A stretch of DNA of 64,000 nucleotides from assembly GCA_023423535.1 (NCBI GenBank), contig JAFAFL010000149.1:46703-110702 (forward strand). The letters run 5' to 3'. Made by a program: the position numbers and the translations under genes. This DNA is from Pseudomonadota bacterium. GTDB lineage: Bacteria > Myxococcota > Myxococcia > Myxococcales > Myxococcaceae. This document shows positions 27,719 to 36,541 of this stretch, one piece after another; the first letter of the stretch is position 1; every line of letters begins with the position of its first letter. Below the pieces are notes generated by a model. The model saw only the letters and a program-made list of their open reading frames with translations, did not search any database and was not told the DNA's origin.

Positions 27719-28620
27719 CACTCACCTGGATGGAGCTGTGCCTTCGCCGCCGCGAGGTGCCCTGCGTCGCCGGTTTCCAGCGCAAAGATTGCGTAGCCCA
27801 CGGGATACGCCGCCATCCGCTCGGCCACCTGCTCCGCGATGCGCGGCCAGAGCCGTCCGCCCGCGGCCTCGTAGTCGCGCAACAACTTCTGCAGGCCCGC
27901 CTCACCGAAGACCATGAGGTGCGACACCATGTCGATCGCCGGGTCGTCCACGCGCGCTTCACTCCAGTCGATCATCCCGGTCACGCGTTCCTCCGCGTCC
28001 ACGAGCACGTGCCCCACGTAGAGGTCCCCGTGGATGACCGCGCACCACTCCGGCCACAGCCCGTCGTCGTCGAGCCAGCGCTGCCACCGCGCGAGCAGCG
28101 CTTCGCTGACCGGAAGCTCTCTTCGCACGCGATCGATGTCGGCGGCCGCCTTGCTGCGCGACTCCGCCGGCGTGCGGACGGTCATCCCCGCCGCCCGCGC
28201 ATCCTCCACCGGCACCGCATGCAGCGCGGCGAGCGCCTTTGCGAACGACAGGGCGAAGGCTTCCGAGGTCTGCGAGATGACCCACTTCGGCTCCTCGCCC
28301 GGCGTCACGATCAGCGCGGTCGAGTCGGTCAGCATCGGGTACGCGATGAGCTCCGCCGTGGCGATCCTCCAGTCCGGCACCGCGAAGGGGAGCTGTCGCC
28401 GGAGCAGCCCGAGGATGCGCGCCTCGGCCTCGACCTTCTGCTGCATGTCGTCGCGCCGCGGGATGCGCAGGACCCAGCGGGTGCCCCCGACGTCCGCACC
28501 GGTGACGATCCGGTAGTCCAGTCCGAGCTCGTTCACGGAGAGCGGTCCCTCCAGCTTCAACCCGTGCCGCGCTGCCAGCTTGCGGTGCGCCTCGAGTGCG
28601 TTCGCCGTTGCCGTCGTCAT
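27718..28620 (-). CDS. Macrolide 2'-phosphotransferase, Mph(A)-like
   Basis: A 300-residue kinase of the APH/Mph family that phosphorylates the 2'-hydroxyl of the desosamine sugar of macrolides and so inactivates them. The catalytic loop HGDLYVGH is at residues 197-204 (catalytic Asp199) and the metal-binding Asp218 is in MIDWSEARVDDPAID. The first blocks (LAARHGLKLEGPL, VNELGLDYRIV, WVLRIPRR) and the end (LAAAKAQL) read very much like Mph(A) as I recall it. The ATG at 28620 has an excellent AGGAGG six bases before it. It is the first gene of the operon. Activity on erythromycin or azithromycin is inferred from the family. Confidence 0.9.
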   Translation of the reverse strand: MTTATANALEAHRKLAARHGLKLEGPLSVNELGLDYRIVTGADVGGTRWVLRIPRRDDMQQKVEAEARILGLLRRQLPFAVPDWRIATAELIAYPMLTDSTALIVTPGEEPKWVISQTSEAFALSFAKALAALHAVPVEDARAAGMTVRTPAESRSKAAADIDRVRRELPVSEALLARWQRWLDDDGLWPEWCAVIHGDLYVGHVLVDAEERVTGMIDWSEARVDDPAIDMVSHLMVFGEAGLQKLLRDYEAAGGRLWPRIAEQVAERMAAYPVGYAIFALETGDAGHLAAAKAQLHPGE

Positions 28621-28632
28621 TTATAACCTCCT

Positions 28633-28668
28633 AGTCAGTTACTAACTCTGCGGCAGGCCCGCGGTCAA
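28633..28668 (-). promoter_or_regulatory. Promoter and candidate MphR-type operator of the macrolide operon
   Basis: On the minus strand, TTGACC (28668-28663) is a good -35 element and TAGTAA (28644-28639) a possible -10, 18 bases apart. The -10 lies within AGTTAGTAACTGACT (28647-28633), a 15-bp palindrome with one mismatched pair, of the kind TetR proteins bind. A repressor there would block the promoter, and the Shine-Dalgarno AGGAGG follows at once. Assignment to the neighbouring repressor is inferred. Confidence 0.6.
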
Positions 28669-28739
28669 CCCGGCGCGGACCCGCCCCGCCCGTGAGACGG
28701 CCATGCGAGCGAGACGGGCCCGTGTTAGAGCCTGCGGCC

Positions 28740-29630
28740 ATGGCGACTCCTCCGAGGAAGATCCGTCCGTTCGAGGTGATGGTGTCGCGCGTCATCCGCG
28801 AGACGCCGGACACGGTCACGCTGGTGTTCTTCACCGGCAACGAGCGGCTCGACTACAAGGCCGGACAGTTCCTCAACATCGCGCCGCAGCAGTTCCCCGC
28901 GCTCGGGCGCTTCACCGCGTACCTCGAGGATCTGAAGAAGCGGAAGGAGCAGCCGCGGGCCTACAGCATCGCCTCCGCGCCGCACGAACCCTTCATCGCG
29001 ATCACGGTGAAGGAGGAGCACTACGTCTCCGGCGTCACGCCCTTCCCGCCGCTGCTCTCACCGCTGCTCGCGCACGGGCTGCAGACCGGCGCGAAGATGA
29101 CCGTCACCGGCTTCACCGGCGCCTACGTGCTGCCGGACGACGCAGAGTCGCAGACGAACCACATCGTGCACCTCGTGGCGGGCTCGGGCGTGGTCCCGAA
29201 CTTCTCCATACTCAAGGAGGACCTGCGCCAGGGCCACACGCTCCGCCACACGATGATCTTCTCGAACAAGACGTGGGCGGACATCACCTACCGCGACGAG
29301 CTGCACGTGCTCGCGCGCGACTTCCCCGAGCGCTTCACCCTCGTGCACACCCTCACCCGCGAGAACGATCCGGCCTACTTCACGTTGGGCGCGGACCCGC
29401 ACGTGAAGGTGCGCAAGGGCCGCATCAGCACCGAGCTCATCACCGAGTTCGTGCCGGATCCCCAGAGCGCGCTCTTCTACGTCTGCGGCCCGGCGATCAC
29501 CGCGTGGGAGCGGCGCAAGGCGCTGGAGACGAAGATCCCCTCCGAGCCGCGGTTCCTCGAGCGCACGCTGGAGCAGTTGCACGCGCTCGGCGTGGACCTC
29601 AAGGCCCGGGTGAAGCGGGAGTCGTGGTAG
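28740..29630 (+). CDS. Ferredoxin-NADP(+) reductase-like flavoprotein
   Basis: A 296-residue FAD/NAD(P)-binding oxidoreductase of the FNR superfamily. The FAD motif RAYS is at residues 73-76, the NAD(P) loop GSGVVPN at 148-154, and YVCGPA lies near 245. There is no 2Fe-2S domain in the chain, so it passes electrons to a separate ferredoxin, flavodoxin or oxygenase. The ATG at 28740 is used; the frame extends upstream to 28692, but the FNR fold needs only the shorter form. It is divergent from the macrolide operon, and its 3' end overlaps the convergent methyltransferase gene by 32 bp. Confidence 0.88.
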   Translation: MATPPRKIRPFEVMVSRVIRETPDTVTLVFFTGNERLDYKAGQFLNIAPQQFPALGRFTAYLEDLKKRKEQPRAYSIASAPHEPFIAITVKEEHYVSGVTPFPPLLSPLLAHGLQTGAKMTVTGFTGAYVLPDDAESQTNHIVHLVAGSGVVPNFSILKEDLRQGHTLRHTMIFSNKTWADITYRDELHVLARDFPERFTLVHTLTRENDPAYFTLGADPHVKVRKGRISTELITEFVPDPQSALFYVCGPAITAWERRKALETKIPSEPRFLERTLEQLHALGVDLKARVKRESW

Positions 29631-30471
29631 CCGCCCCCTCGGCCGCGCCCACCGAAGCGCTCAGCGCCCGCACGAGCTTCGGCTGCACCTTCGTCTCCTC
29701 GAGCAGCGCCGCCAGCCGCGCCTTCGCCTCGCGGCTCTCACGGTGCACGCGCCGGCCGAGGATGAGCTCGTTCTTCAGCGAGTGCTCCCAGCCGGTCAGC
29801 TCCGTCACCGTCACCTGGTAGCCGCGGCTCTCGAGCACGAGCGCGCGCAGCACGTTCGTCAGGTGCGAGCCGAACTCGCGCCGGTGCCACGCGTGGCCGA
29901 AGAGCTCCGCCATCGGTCCCTTCACGTCCGCGCGGTGCTCCTTCAACTGCTGGGCGACCTCCGCCTGGCAGCAGGGCACCACCGCCACGTGGTCCGCCTT
30001 CCGCTGCAGCGCCGCCGCCAGCGCGTCGTCCGTCGCGGTGTCGCACGCGTGTAGCGCAGTGAGCAGGTGGATGCGCTCCGGCCACTTCTCCGCTTCATCC
30101 AGGCGGGCGGTGACGAACCGCATCCGATCGAAGCCGAGCCGCGCCGCCCGTTCACGCGCACGCTGGGTCAGCTCGTCGCGTCCCTCGAGGCACACCAGCT
30201 CGCCGCGGCCCGCGTCCTTGAAAAAGAGCTCGTAGAGGACGAACGCGAGGTAGGCGTTGCCGCTCCCCGCGTCCACGACCACCGGCTGCTCGAAGCGCGA
30301 GAACACGTCCTCCAGCGCGGGCGTGAGCAGCCCGACGAGGTGGTTCACCTGCTTGAGCTTGCGCAGCGCGTCCGCGTTGAGATCGCCTGTGCGGGTGAGC
30401 AGATGCAGCTCGCGGAGCAGCGCCTGGGACTGGTTGGGCAGGAGCTCCTTGCGCACCCGCCCGCCCTTCAC
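29599..30471 (-). CDS. SAM-dependent methyltransferase (Methyltransf_32-like)
   Basis: A 290-residue protein with a class I SAM-binding fold: VVDAGSGNAYLA near residues 69-80, LHACDTATDDAL near 139-150, and VVPCCQAE near 163-170 with a Cys pair. This set is typical of the Methyltransf_32/GSTCD-like group, whose targets are poorly known. Translation starts at a GTG 13 bp after the Nfu gene on the same strand, so the two are probably co-transcribed. The C-terminus is Ala/Thr/Pro-rich and overlaps the 3' end of the reductase gene. Confidence 0.82.
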   Translation of the reverse strand: MKGGRVRKELLPNQSQALLRELHLLTRTGDLNADALRKLKQVNHLVGLLTPALEDVFSRFEQPVVVDAGSGNAYLAFVLYELFFKDAGRGELVCLEGRDELTQRARERAARLGFDRMRFVTARLDEAEKWPERIHLLTALHACDTATDDALAAALQRKADHVAVVPCCQAEVAQQLKEHRADVKGPMAELFGHAWHRREFGSHLTNVLRALVLESRGYQVTVTELTGWEHSLKNELILGRRVHRESREAKARLAALLEETKVQPKLVRALSASVGAAEGAATTTPASPGP

Positions 30472-30484
30472 GCTGCGGCGCGCG

Positions 30485-31033
30485 TCAGACAGGAACGACC
30501 TCCTGGACCTCCGGGATGAGCTCGCGCATGCGCGTCTCGATGCCCATCTTCAGCGTCATCGTCGACGAGGGGCAGCCCGAGCAGGAGCCCTGCATCTGCA
30601 GGTACGCCACGCCATCCTCGAAGCGGTCCAGCGTGATGTCGCCGCCGTCCTGCGCGACCGCCGGCCGGATCTCCAGATCGAGCAGCTCGCGGATCCGCAT
30701 CTCGACGTCGCCACCCGAAGCCACCTGCGGCGGCGCCCAGTCCGGGCTCATCACCGGCTCGTCCGCGGAGAGGTGCGCGTCGAGCGTCTGCATCACGCCG
30801 TCGTTGAGCTCGTCCCACTCACCGGACTCGCCCTTCGTCACGGTCACGAAGTTCGTGCCCACCATCACGCCCACCACGCCGTTGATGCCGAAGAGCTTGT
30901 CGGCGAGCGGAGAGGTGGCCTTCGCCTTTTCCCGGTCGGTGAAGTTCACCGCGCCCCGCGGCAACAGCTGGCGGTCCACGACGTACTTCAGGGTGCTGGG
31001 GTTCGGGGTCCACTCGAGCTGGATGTTCACCAT
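30485..31033 (-). CDS. Nfu-type Fe-S cluster scaffold/carrier protein
   Basis: A 182-residue two-domain protein: an N-terminal Nfu domain (about 1-88, beginning with the WTPNPSTLKY block) and a C-terminal NifU-like domain (about 110-182) with the cluster-binding CxxC at C151 and C154 (GSCSGC). It carries [4Fe-4S] clusters to target enzymes in the cytosol. The ATG at 31033 has a TAGGAG Shine-Dalgarno. It is divergent from the glycosyltransferase cluster across about 220 bp and heads a two-gene unit with the methyltransferase. Confidence 0.93.
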   Translation of the reverse strand: MVNIQLEWTPNPSTLKYVVDRQLLPRGAVNFTDREKAKATSPLADKLFGINGVVGVMVGTNFVTVTKGESGEWDELNDGVMQTLDAHLSADEPVMSPDWAPPQVASGGDVEMRIRELLDLEIRPAVAQDGGDITLDRFEDGVAYLQMQGSCSGCPSSTMTLKMGIETRMRELIPEVQEVVPV

Positions 31034-31252
31034 GGGGAAGCTCCTAAGGTCGGCGACGTCCCCGCGCAATGCCCTCCGCCCGGATTTTGGTCAAGTGCGC
31101 CGAACGCTCGGACCCCTGCCTGCCGTGCTCGTTCCCGCGTGCAGATCGCATCGGGCCCTGCACGCCCTCTACTGGACACACCTTCGTCGCGAGAAGCGCG
31201 GAAGTCGCGCCGGCAGTTGGCGTGGGGGGGCCGCTGCTTAGCTTCTGCGCGC

Positions 31253-32389
31253 GTGAATACAGGGCGGACAGGGGCGGTGCGGGTCGCACACCTGATGCAC
31301 GGGCTGATGATGGGCGGCCTCGAGCAGGTGGTGGTGCGGCTGTGCGAGGCGGGCCGGCAGCAGGGCGTGGAGCCGCTGGTGATCGCGTTCGGGCGCGACG
31401 GCGCGGTGCGCGACGAGCTGCGTCAGAAGGGCATCCCGCTCGAGTACCTCGGAATGGTGCGCGGGATGTCGCCGCAGGCGATCCACGGCATCGGGCAGGC
31501 GCTGCGCCGTCACCAGATCGACGTGGTGCACGCGCACGATCTCGGCCCCTGGCTCAACGCGGTCTCGGCGAGAGCGCTCTCTCCCCGCACGCGCGCGGTC
31601 GTCACCTTCCACCAGATCTCCACGCCGAGCGGCGTGAACTGGGGCGCCGCGCGTGCGGCCTCCATGGTGTCCGACGCCCTCATCGCCTGCGGTGACGAGG
31701 TGCGCGCATGTGTGCAGGACTGGGCCTCGAGCGCCACGCGGGTGGAGCTCATCGGCAACGGCGTGCCGCTCGGCGCGGAACCAACGGAGGAGGATCGCCT
31801 GCGTGCGCGGCGTGAGCTCGGGCTGCCGGAGGGCGCGCGCGTGTTCGGGTACCTCGGCCGGCTCCATCCGGAGAAGGGCACCGACCTGCTCATCGACGCG
31901 TTCACGCGCGAGTTCGTGCGCAAGGGCGACGAAGACGTGCACCTCGTGCTCATCGGCACCGGGCAGTGGGAGGCGGAGCTGCGCGAGCGCGTGGCGAAGA
32001 CCCGTCACCCGCGCGTCCATTTCGCCGGCGAGATCACCAACGCGTCGCGGCTGCTGCCCGCGCTCGACGTGTACGTGCAGCCCTCCCGGCGCGAGGGCCG
32101 TTCGCTCTCGATGATGGAGGCGATGGCCGCCGCGCTGCCCACCGTGGCCCAGGCGCTGCCGGCCATCCGCGAGCTGCACGTCGAAGGCGAGACCGCGCTG
32201 CTCGTCAGCCCGGAGCACCCCGACTTCGCGCCCGCCATGCGGCGGCTGATCGAGAACGAAGAGGAGCGCCGGAAGGTGGGCTCCCGCGCGCGGGGCCACG
32301 TGCAGAGGTTCTCCATCGACGCGATGGCGGAGCAGTACGCCTCGCTCTACCGGCGCGTCGCGAGGCGCGCCAGCCAAGGGGCCGCGTGA
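31253..32389 (+). CDS. Glycosyltransferase, GT4 family (first)
   Basis: A 378-residue GT-B enzyme. The N-terminal acceptor domain starts with VRVAHLMHGLMMGGLEQVV (Gly-rich loop), and a linker leads to the donor domain, with YLGRLHPEKGTDLL near 203-216 and the sugar-nucleotide EGRSLSMMEAMA motif near 283-294. Start chosen at the GTG at 31253, the first that precedes the conserved strand. Its TGA overlaps the ATG of the next glycosyltransferase (TGATG). The three-gene set probably builds part of a surface polysaccharide or glycolipid. Confidence 0.9.
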   Translation: MNTGRTGAVRVAHLMHGLMMGGLEQVVVRLCEAGRQQGVEPLVIAFGRDGAVRDELRQKGIPLEYLGMVRGMSPQAIHGIGQALRRHQIDVVHAHDLGPWLNAVSARALSPRTRAVVTFHQISTPSGVNWGAARAASMVSDALIACGDEVRACVQDWASSATRVELIGNGVPLGAEPTEEDRLRARRELGLPEGARVFGYLGRLHPEKGTDLLIDAFTREFVRKGDEDVHLVLIGTGQWEAELRERVAKTRHPRVHFAGEITNASRLLPALDVYVQPSRREGRSLSMMEAMAAALPTVAQALPAIRELHVEGETALLVSPEHPDFAPAMRRLIENEEERRKVGSRARGHVQRFSIDAMAEQYASLYRRVARRASQGAA

Positions 32390-33516
32390 TGCGCATCCTC
32401 CACCTCCGACAGAGCTGCGGGCTCTACGGGGCCGATCGGGCGCTGCTCGATCTGGCCTCCGCCACGCCGCCCGGGTTCACGCCGATCGTCGGCAGCATCG
32501 TCCGGCCGAACAGGGCGGATCCGTTCGGTGACGAGGCGCGCCGTCGCGACCTGCCGCTGTGGGTGCTCGAGACGTACGGGCGCGCGGACGGGAACGCGGT
32601 GAAGACCCTCTCGCGGCGGCTCCACGACGAGCGCATCGAGCTGCTCCACGCGCACGACTACAAGAGCCTCTGCATGGGCGCGCTCGCCGCGGCGCGGGTG
32701 GGCGTGCCGCTGGTCGCGACCTGGCACGGCGACACCGGGGCCACGCTTCCCTTGCGCATGTACGAGGGCCTCGCGCGCGCGGTGGGAAACACCACGAGGG
32801 GCGTGGCGGCGGTCTCGCGGACGCTCGCCGAGCGGCTGCGGCGGTGGATCCACACCGCGCCGGTGCGGCACATCCCCAACGGCATCGGCCCTCGCGAGCC
32901 GCTCACCGAGGCGGAGCGCCAGACGGCACGGAAAGCGCTGAAGGTGTCGCCGGACGCGATGGTGATCGCCATCGTCGGCCGGCTCTCGATCGAGAAGGGA
33001 CACTCGCGGCTCTTCCGCGCGTTGCGCATGGCGGGCGTGAACGCGACCGTGCTCGTGGCCGGTGAAGGTCCGCTGGAGGCGCAGCTTCGGCACGAAGCAG
33101 AGGAACTGGACGTGCGGTTCCTCGGGTTCGTGAGCGAGCCGCGCCGCGTCTATGCCGCGTGTGACCTCGTGGTGATGCCCTCCTCCACCGAAGGCCTGCC
33201 GCTGGTGGCGCTGGAGGCGATGAGCCTCGGGCGGCCGCTGCTCGCGTCGAGCGTGGGCGAATTGCCGGTGCTCCTCTCCGCGGGGGCGGGACTGCTCGTG
33301 CCTCCGGGCGACGATCAGGCCCTGGCCGAGGCGCTGCGGCGGGCGCTCTCCTCACGTGAGCTGCGCGGTGCGGTGGCGGAGCGCGCGGCGGCGCGGGTGC
33401 GAGACGAGTACGGGCTCGGGCGGATGGCGTCGCGCTACGCGGAGGACCTGTGGCGTCCGGCGCTGGAGCGCGGAAGCGGGCTCATGCTGCGACGACGGGA
33501 GGCGGTGGCGCGATGA
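32389..33516 (+). CDS. Glycosyltransferase, GT4 family (second)
   Basis: A 375-residue GT-B enzyme: MRILHLRQSCGLYGAD at the start, HAHDYKS near residue 85, IVGRLSIEKGHSRLF near 197-211 and the donor-site STEGLPLVALEAMSLG near 266-281. It is a paralogue in fold, not a close duplicate, of the preceding gene. It starts within the stop of that gene and its own stop overlaps the next ATG (ATGA). Donor and acceptor sugars are unknown. Confidence 0.9.
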   Translation: MRILHLRQSCGLYGADRALLDLASATPPGFTPIVGSIVRPNRADPFGDEARRRDLPLWVLETYGRADGNAVKTLSRRLHDERIELLHAHDYKSLCMGALAAARVGVPLVATWHGDTGATLPLRMYEGLARAVGNTTRGVAAVSRTLAERLRRWIHTAPVRHIPNGIGPREPLTEAERQTARKALKVSPDAMVIAIVGRLSIEKGHSRLFRALRMAGVNATVLVAGEGPLEAQLRHEAEELDVRFLGFVSEPRRVYAACDLVVMPSSTEGLPLVALEAMSLGRPLLASSVGELPVLLSAGAGLLVPPGDDQALAEALRRALSSRELRGAVAERAAARVRDEYGLGRMASRYAEDLWRPALERGSGLMLRRREAVAR

Positions 33517-34613
33517 AGGTCTCCGTCATCATCCCGCTCTACAACAAGGCGCCGTGGGTGCAGCGCTCGCTCGACTCGATCAGCGGGCAGACCTTCCGCG
33601 ACTTCGAGGTCATCGTCATCGATGACGGTTCGACGGACGGCGGCGCGGACGTGGTGCGCGCCCACGCGGAGAGGGACCCGCGCTTCCGCCTCGTGCAGCA
33701 GCCGAACGCGGGCCCGGGCGCCGCGCGCAACCGCGGCATCGCCGAGGCACGTGGAGAGCTCGTCGCCTTCCTCGACGCGGACGACGAGTGGGACCCGCGC
33801 TTTCTCGAGCACAACGTGCGCGCGCTGCAGGAGGCGGGACCAGAGGTGGCCGCGGCGGTGTGCGGCTACATCGAGCAACCGCTGGGCGTCAGCCGCGAGG
33901 CGATGTGGCGCAGGCGCGGCGTGCGCGAGGGCGTCTTCCGGGCCACGCCGAAGGTCTCGGCCGCGCGGCTGGTGCACCTGCTCGCGTACATGAACCCGTG
34001 GGCGACGATCGCGCGGCGCAGCGTGCTCGAGCGTCACGGGGGCTTCTTCGGCCGCGAGCGCTGCCTCTATGGAGAGGACGCCTGGCTCTGGCTGCGCGTG
34101 CTCCTCTGCGAGAGCGTCCTCTTCCGGCTCGAGCCGCTGGTGCACTTCCACACCGAGGCCTCGTCGCTCTCGAAGAACCTCAAGGGCGCGCGGCCGGTAG
34201 AGCCGTTCCTTCAGCACTACGAAGAGCTCGAGGCGGCCTGTCCGGGCGAGCTGCGTCCGCTGCTGCGACAGGTGCTCTCGATCCGCGCGTCGAAGACGGC
34301 ATGCATGCTCGCGTACTGGGGCCGCTGGCGCGAGGCGACGGCGCTGCTCGAGCGCTTCCGCAACGACCGGCCGCTGACCCAGCCCTGGGCAATGACTGCG
34401 CAACTGTGCGCGAACCCGGTGGGCTCGTTCGTCGGGGGTGTCTGGCGGAAGGTCCTGCGGCAGGTGGCCGCGGCCAACGCGCCGGTGCCCACGCGCGGCG
34501 CGCCCGCCGTGACGAAGCGTGCGCCCGCTCCGGAGGCCGAGGTCAGCGTCCGCCGGAGCGCCGCACACGGGTCGCGGTCCCGCGGCACCACGGCAGAGAG
34601 CCGCGCGGAGTAG
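33513..34613 (+). CDS. Glycosyltransferase, GT2 family
   Basis: A 366-residue GT-A enzyme. The N-terminal KVSVIIPLYNKAPWV strand, VIDDGSTD (near 35-42), GPGAARNRGI, and the DxD-containing FLDADDEWD (near 86-94) are classical family 2 marks. The C-terminal 100 residues are helical and end in a basic, Ala/Arg-rich tail. There is no membrane helix, so it works on the inner face of the membrane. The ATG at 33513 overlaps the preceding stop by 4 bp, making three glycosyltransferases translated as one unit. It converges with the PfpI-like gene. Confidence 0.92.
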   Translation: MKVSVIIPLYNKAPWVQRSLDSISGQTFRDFEVIVIDDGSTDGGADVVRAHAERDPRFRLVQQPNAGPGAARNRGIAEARGELVAFLDADDEWDPRFLEHNVRALQEAGPEVAAAVCGYIEQPLGVSREAMWRRRGVREGVFRATPKVSAARLVHLLAYMNPWATIARRSVLERHGGFFGRERCLYGEDAWLWLRVLLCESVLFRLEPLVHFHTEASSLSKNLKGARPVEPFLQHYEELEAACPGELRPLLRQVLSIRASKTACMLAYWGRWREATALLERFRNDRPLTQPWAMTAQLCANPVGSFVGGVWRKVLRQVAAANAPVPTRGAPAVTKRAPAPEAEVSVRRSAAHGSRSRGTTAESRAE

Positions 34614-34626
34614 GCGCCCGCGGTTC

Positions 34627-35190
34627 CTACACGCTCACGCCTGCGCCCTCACCCGTCGCGGCGTCTTCACTCCGCTGTCCGCGCTCGAGCTGCGCGAGGA
34701 ACGCGTCGAGCAGCGAGTCCACGTTCGTGTCGGTGGAGCCGACCATCACCGCCGCCGCCGAGTCCACGCCCTCTGTGTCTCCGAGCGGTCCCTCGGGATA
34801 GAACAGGCGGCGCTTCACCGCCGGCCACGAGACGAAGCCGCGCGCCTTCGCGTCCGCGCGCACCATCGCCCAGCCGTCGTCGCGCTGCACCGCCACCGGT
34901 TTTCCGTACGCGTACACGTCGCGCACGAGGTTCAGCATGCGCTCATGGGTGCGCAGGTGGTTCATGGGCACGCCGCCGGGGACGAGCAGCGCGTCGCACG
35001 CGTGCACGTCCACGTCGTCCACCGCGGTGTCCACCAGCACGTGCGTGGACGCGTTCGTGCCATGCAGCTGCTCGCCGGCACGAGGCCCCACCACGACCAC
35101 CTCGTGGCCGTCCGCCGCGAGCCGGTCCAGCGTTCGCTGGAAGGCCACGTCGTCGAAACTCCGATCGATCAGGATCGCTACGGTCGCCAT
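34627..35190 (-). CDS. DJ-1/PfpI-fold protein lacking the catalytic cysteine
   Basis: A 187-residue protein with the DJ-1/PfpI fold: the VAILIDRSFDDVAF opening, ALLVPGG near 67-73 and KPVAV near 97-101. At the nucleophile elbow, where the family has AICHG, this protein has VQRDD (101-105): Arg103 stands in place of Cys and Asp104 in place of His. The enzyme is therefore probably inactive as a glyoxalase or peptidase, or works as a binding or regulatory protein. The ATG at 35190 is taken as the start, though the frame extends about 20 codons further upstream. Confidence 0.82.
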   Translation of the reverse strand: MATVAILIDRSFDDVAFQRTLDRLAADGHEVVVVGPRAGEQLHGTNASTHVLVDTAVDDVDVHACDALLVPGGVPMNHLRTHERMLNLVRDVYAYGKPVAVQRDDGWAMVRADAKARGFVSWPAVKRRLFYPEGPLGDTEGVDSAAAVMVGSTDTNVDSLLDAFLAQLERGQRSEDAATGEGAGVSV

Positions 35191-35341
35191 GCGCGAACGC
35201 TGTGCACGTCCGCACGACGCGGCGAGCGGGAGCAGCCAGGCAACCACCTACATCTACGGCGCCTGTCGGCCCGGCTGCTTTGCACGCAGGCTCTGCTCGA
35301 CCGGTGCCGCGCGGGCGGGCATCCTTTAGAGCGTGTCTTCG

Positions 35342-36502
35342 ATGTCCGCGCCGCTCCCCCTCAGCCTCGCGATGCACGCCTCCATGACGGAGATCCCGCG
35401 CGACGAGTGGGACGCGCTGCTGCCGCCGGACGCCGCGCCCTTTGTGCGCTGGGACTGGCTGAACGCGCTGGAGGAGAGCGGCAGCATCACGCCCGAGCGC
35501 GGCTGGCGGCCCATGCACTTCACGCTGCGCCGCGGACGGAAGCTCGTTGCCGCCGCGCCCGCCTACCTGAAGAGCGACAGCCACGGCGAGTTCGTCTTCG
35601 ACTGGAGCTGGGCCGCCGCCGCCGAGCGCGCGGGCATCCCCTACTACCCGAAGCTCGTCATCGCGGTGCCGCTCACGCCCGCCACCGGGCCGCGGATCCT
35701 CGTGGCTCCAGGAGAGAATGCGGAGGCGCTGACGAAGGAGCTCGGTCGCGCGGCAGTCGCCTTTGCGCAGAACGAGGGCCTCTCCTCCGTGCACGTGAAC
35801 TTCCCCACCGAGGCCGAAGCGCAGTGGCTCGAGGCCGCCGGCTTCGCGGTGCGCAACGGGGTGCAGTACCACTGGCGCAACCCCGGCTACGCCTCGTTCG
35901 ACGACTACCTCGCGCGCTTCAAGTCCTCGCGGCGAAACCAGATCCGCAGAGAGCGGCGCGGCCCCGCCGAGCAGGGCATCACCGTCCGCACGCTCGAGGG
36001 CGAAGCGCTGCGCGAGGTGGGCGCATCACGCGTGTACGACCTCTACACCTCCACCGTGGACAAGTACTTCTACGGCCGCCGGTACCTCACGGAGCAGTTC
36101 TTCGAACTCGCGCTCGACAGGCTGCTGCCCCATCTGGAGCTGGTGGAGGCGCGGCGCGACGGGAAGCTGGTGGCGGGCGCGTTCAACGTTCGATCTGCGG
36201 ACGTCCTCTACGGCCGTTATTGGGGTTCCTTCGAGGAGCACCCGTTCCTCCACTTCAACGTCTGCATCTACCATCCGGTGGAAGAGGCCATCACGCGCGG
36301 GCTGCGGCGCTTCGAGCCTGGCGCCGGCGGAGAGCACAAGTTGTCGCGCGGCTTCGAGCCGGCGTTGACGTGGAGCGCGCACTGGATCGCCCACGGGCGT
36401 CTGGACGCGGCGGTGCGAGACTTCCTCGTGCACGAGCGGGCCGCGATCGCGGAGGGCCTGCCGCGCTGGTACGAGGAGACCGGATTCAAGCGCGAGCCTT
36501 GA
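35342..36502 (+). CDS. FemAB-like acyl/aminoacyltransferase (PF04339 type)
   Basis: A 386-residue protein of the FemAB_like group within the GNAT superfamily, related to enzymes that add amino acids to peptidoglycan or exosortase-linked products. Family marks are EWDALLPPDAAPFVRWDWLNALE at the N-terminus (about 18-40), YPKLVIAVPLTPATGPRI near 103-120 and PGAGGEHKLSRGFEP near 322-336. An in-frame GTG at 35333 is an alternative start. The specific acceptor is unknown. It stands alone between the divergent PfpI-like gene and clpS. Confidence 0.85.
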   Translation: MSAPLPLSLAMHASMTEIPRDEWDALLPPDAAPFVRWDWLNALEESGSITPERGWRPMHFTLRRGRKLVAAAPAYLKSDSHGEFVFDWSWAAAAERAGIPYYPKLVIAVPLTPATGPRILVAPGENAEALTKELGRAAVAFAQNEGLSSVHVNFPTEAEAQWLEAAGFAVRNGVQYHWRNPGYASFDDYLARFKSSRRNQIRRERRGPAEQGITVRTLEGEALREVGASRVYDLYTSTVDKYFYGRRYLTEQFFELALDRLLPHLELVEARRDGKLVAGAFNVRSADVLYGRYWGSFEEHPFLHFNVCIYHPVEEAITRGLRRFEPGAGGEHKLSRGFEPALTWSAHWIAHGRLDAAVRDFLVHERAAIAEGLPRWYEETGFKREP

Positions 36503-36541
36503 GGTGTGATCGAGCGGGGCTGCGCGAAGGGGAGCTGGACG

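Noticed and set aside
25869..28620. Mobile resistance cassette recently acquired
   Set aside because: No insertion sequence, integron site or visible composition break flanks the unit; a resident origin is the simpler reading.
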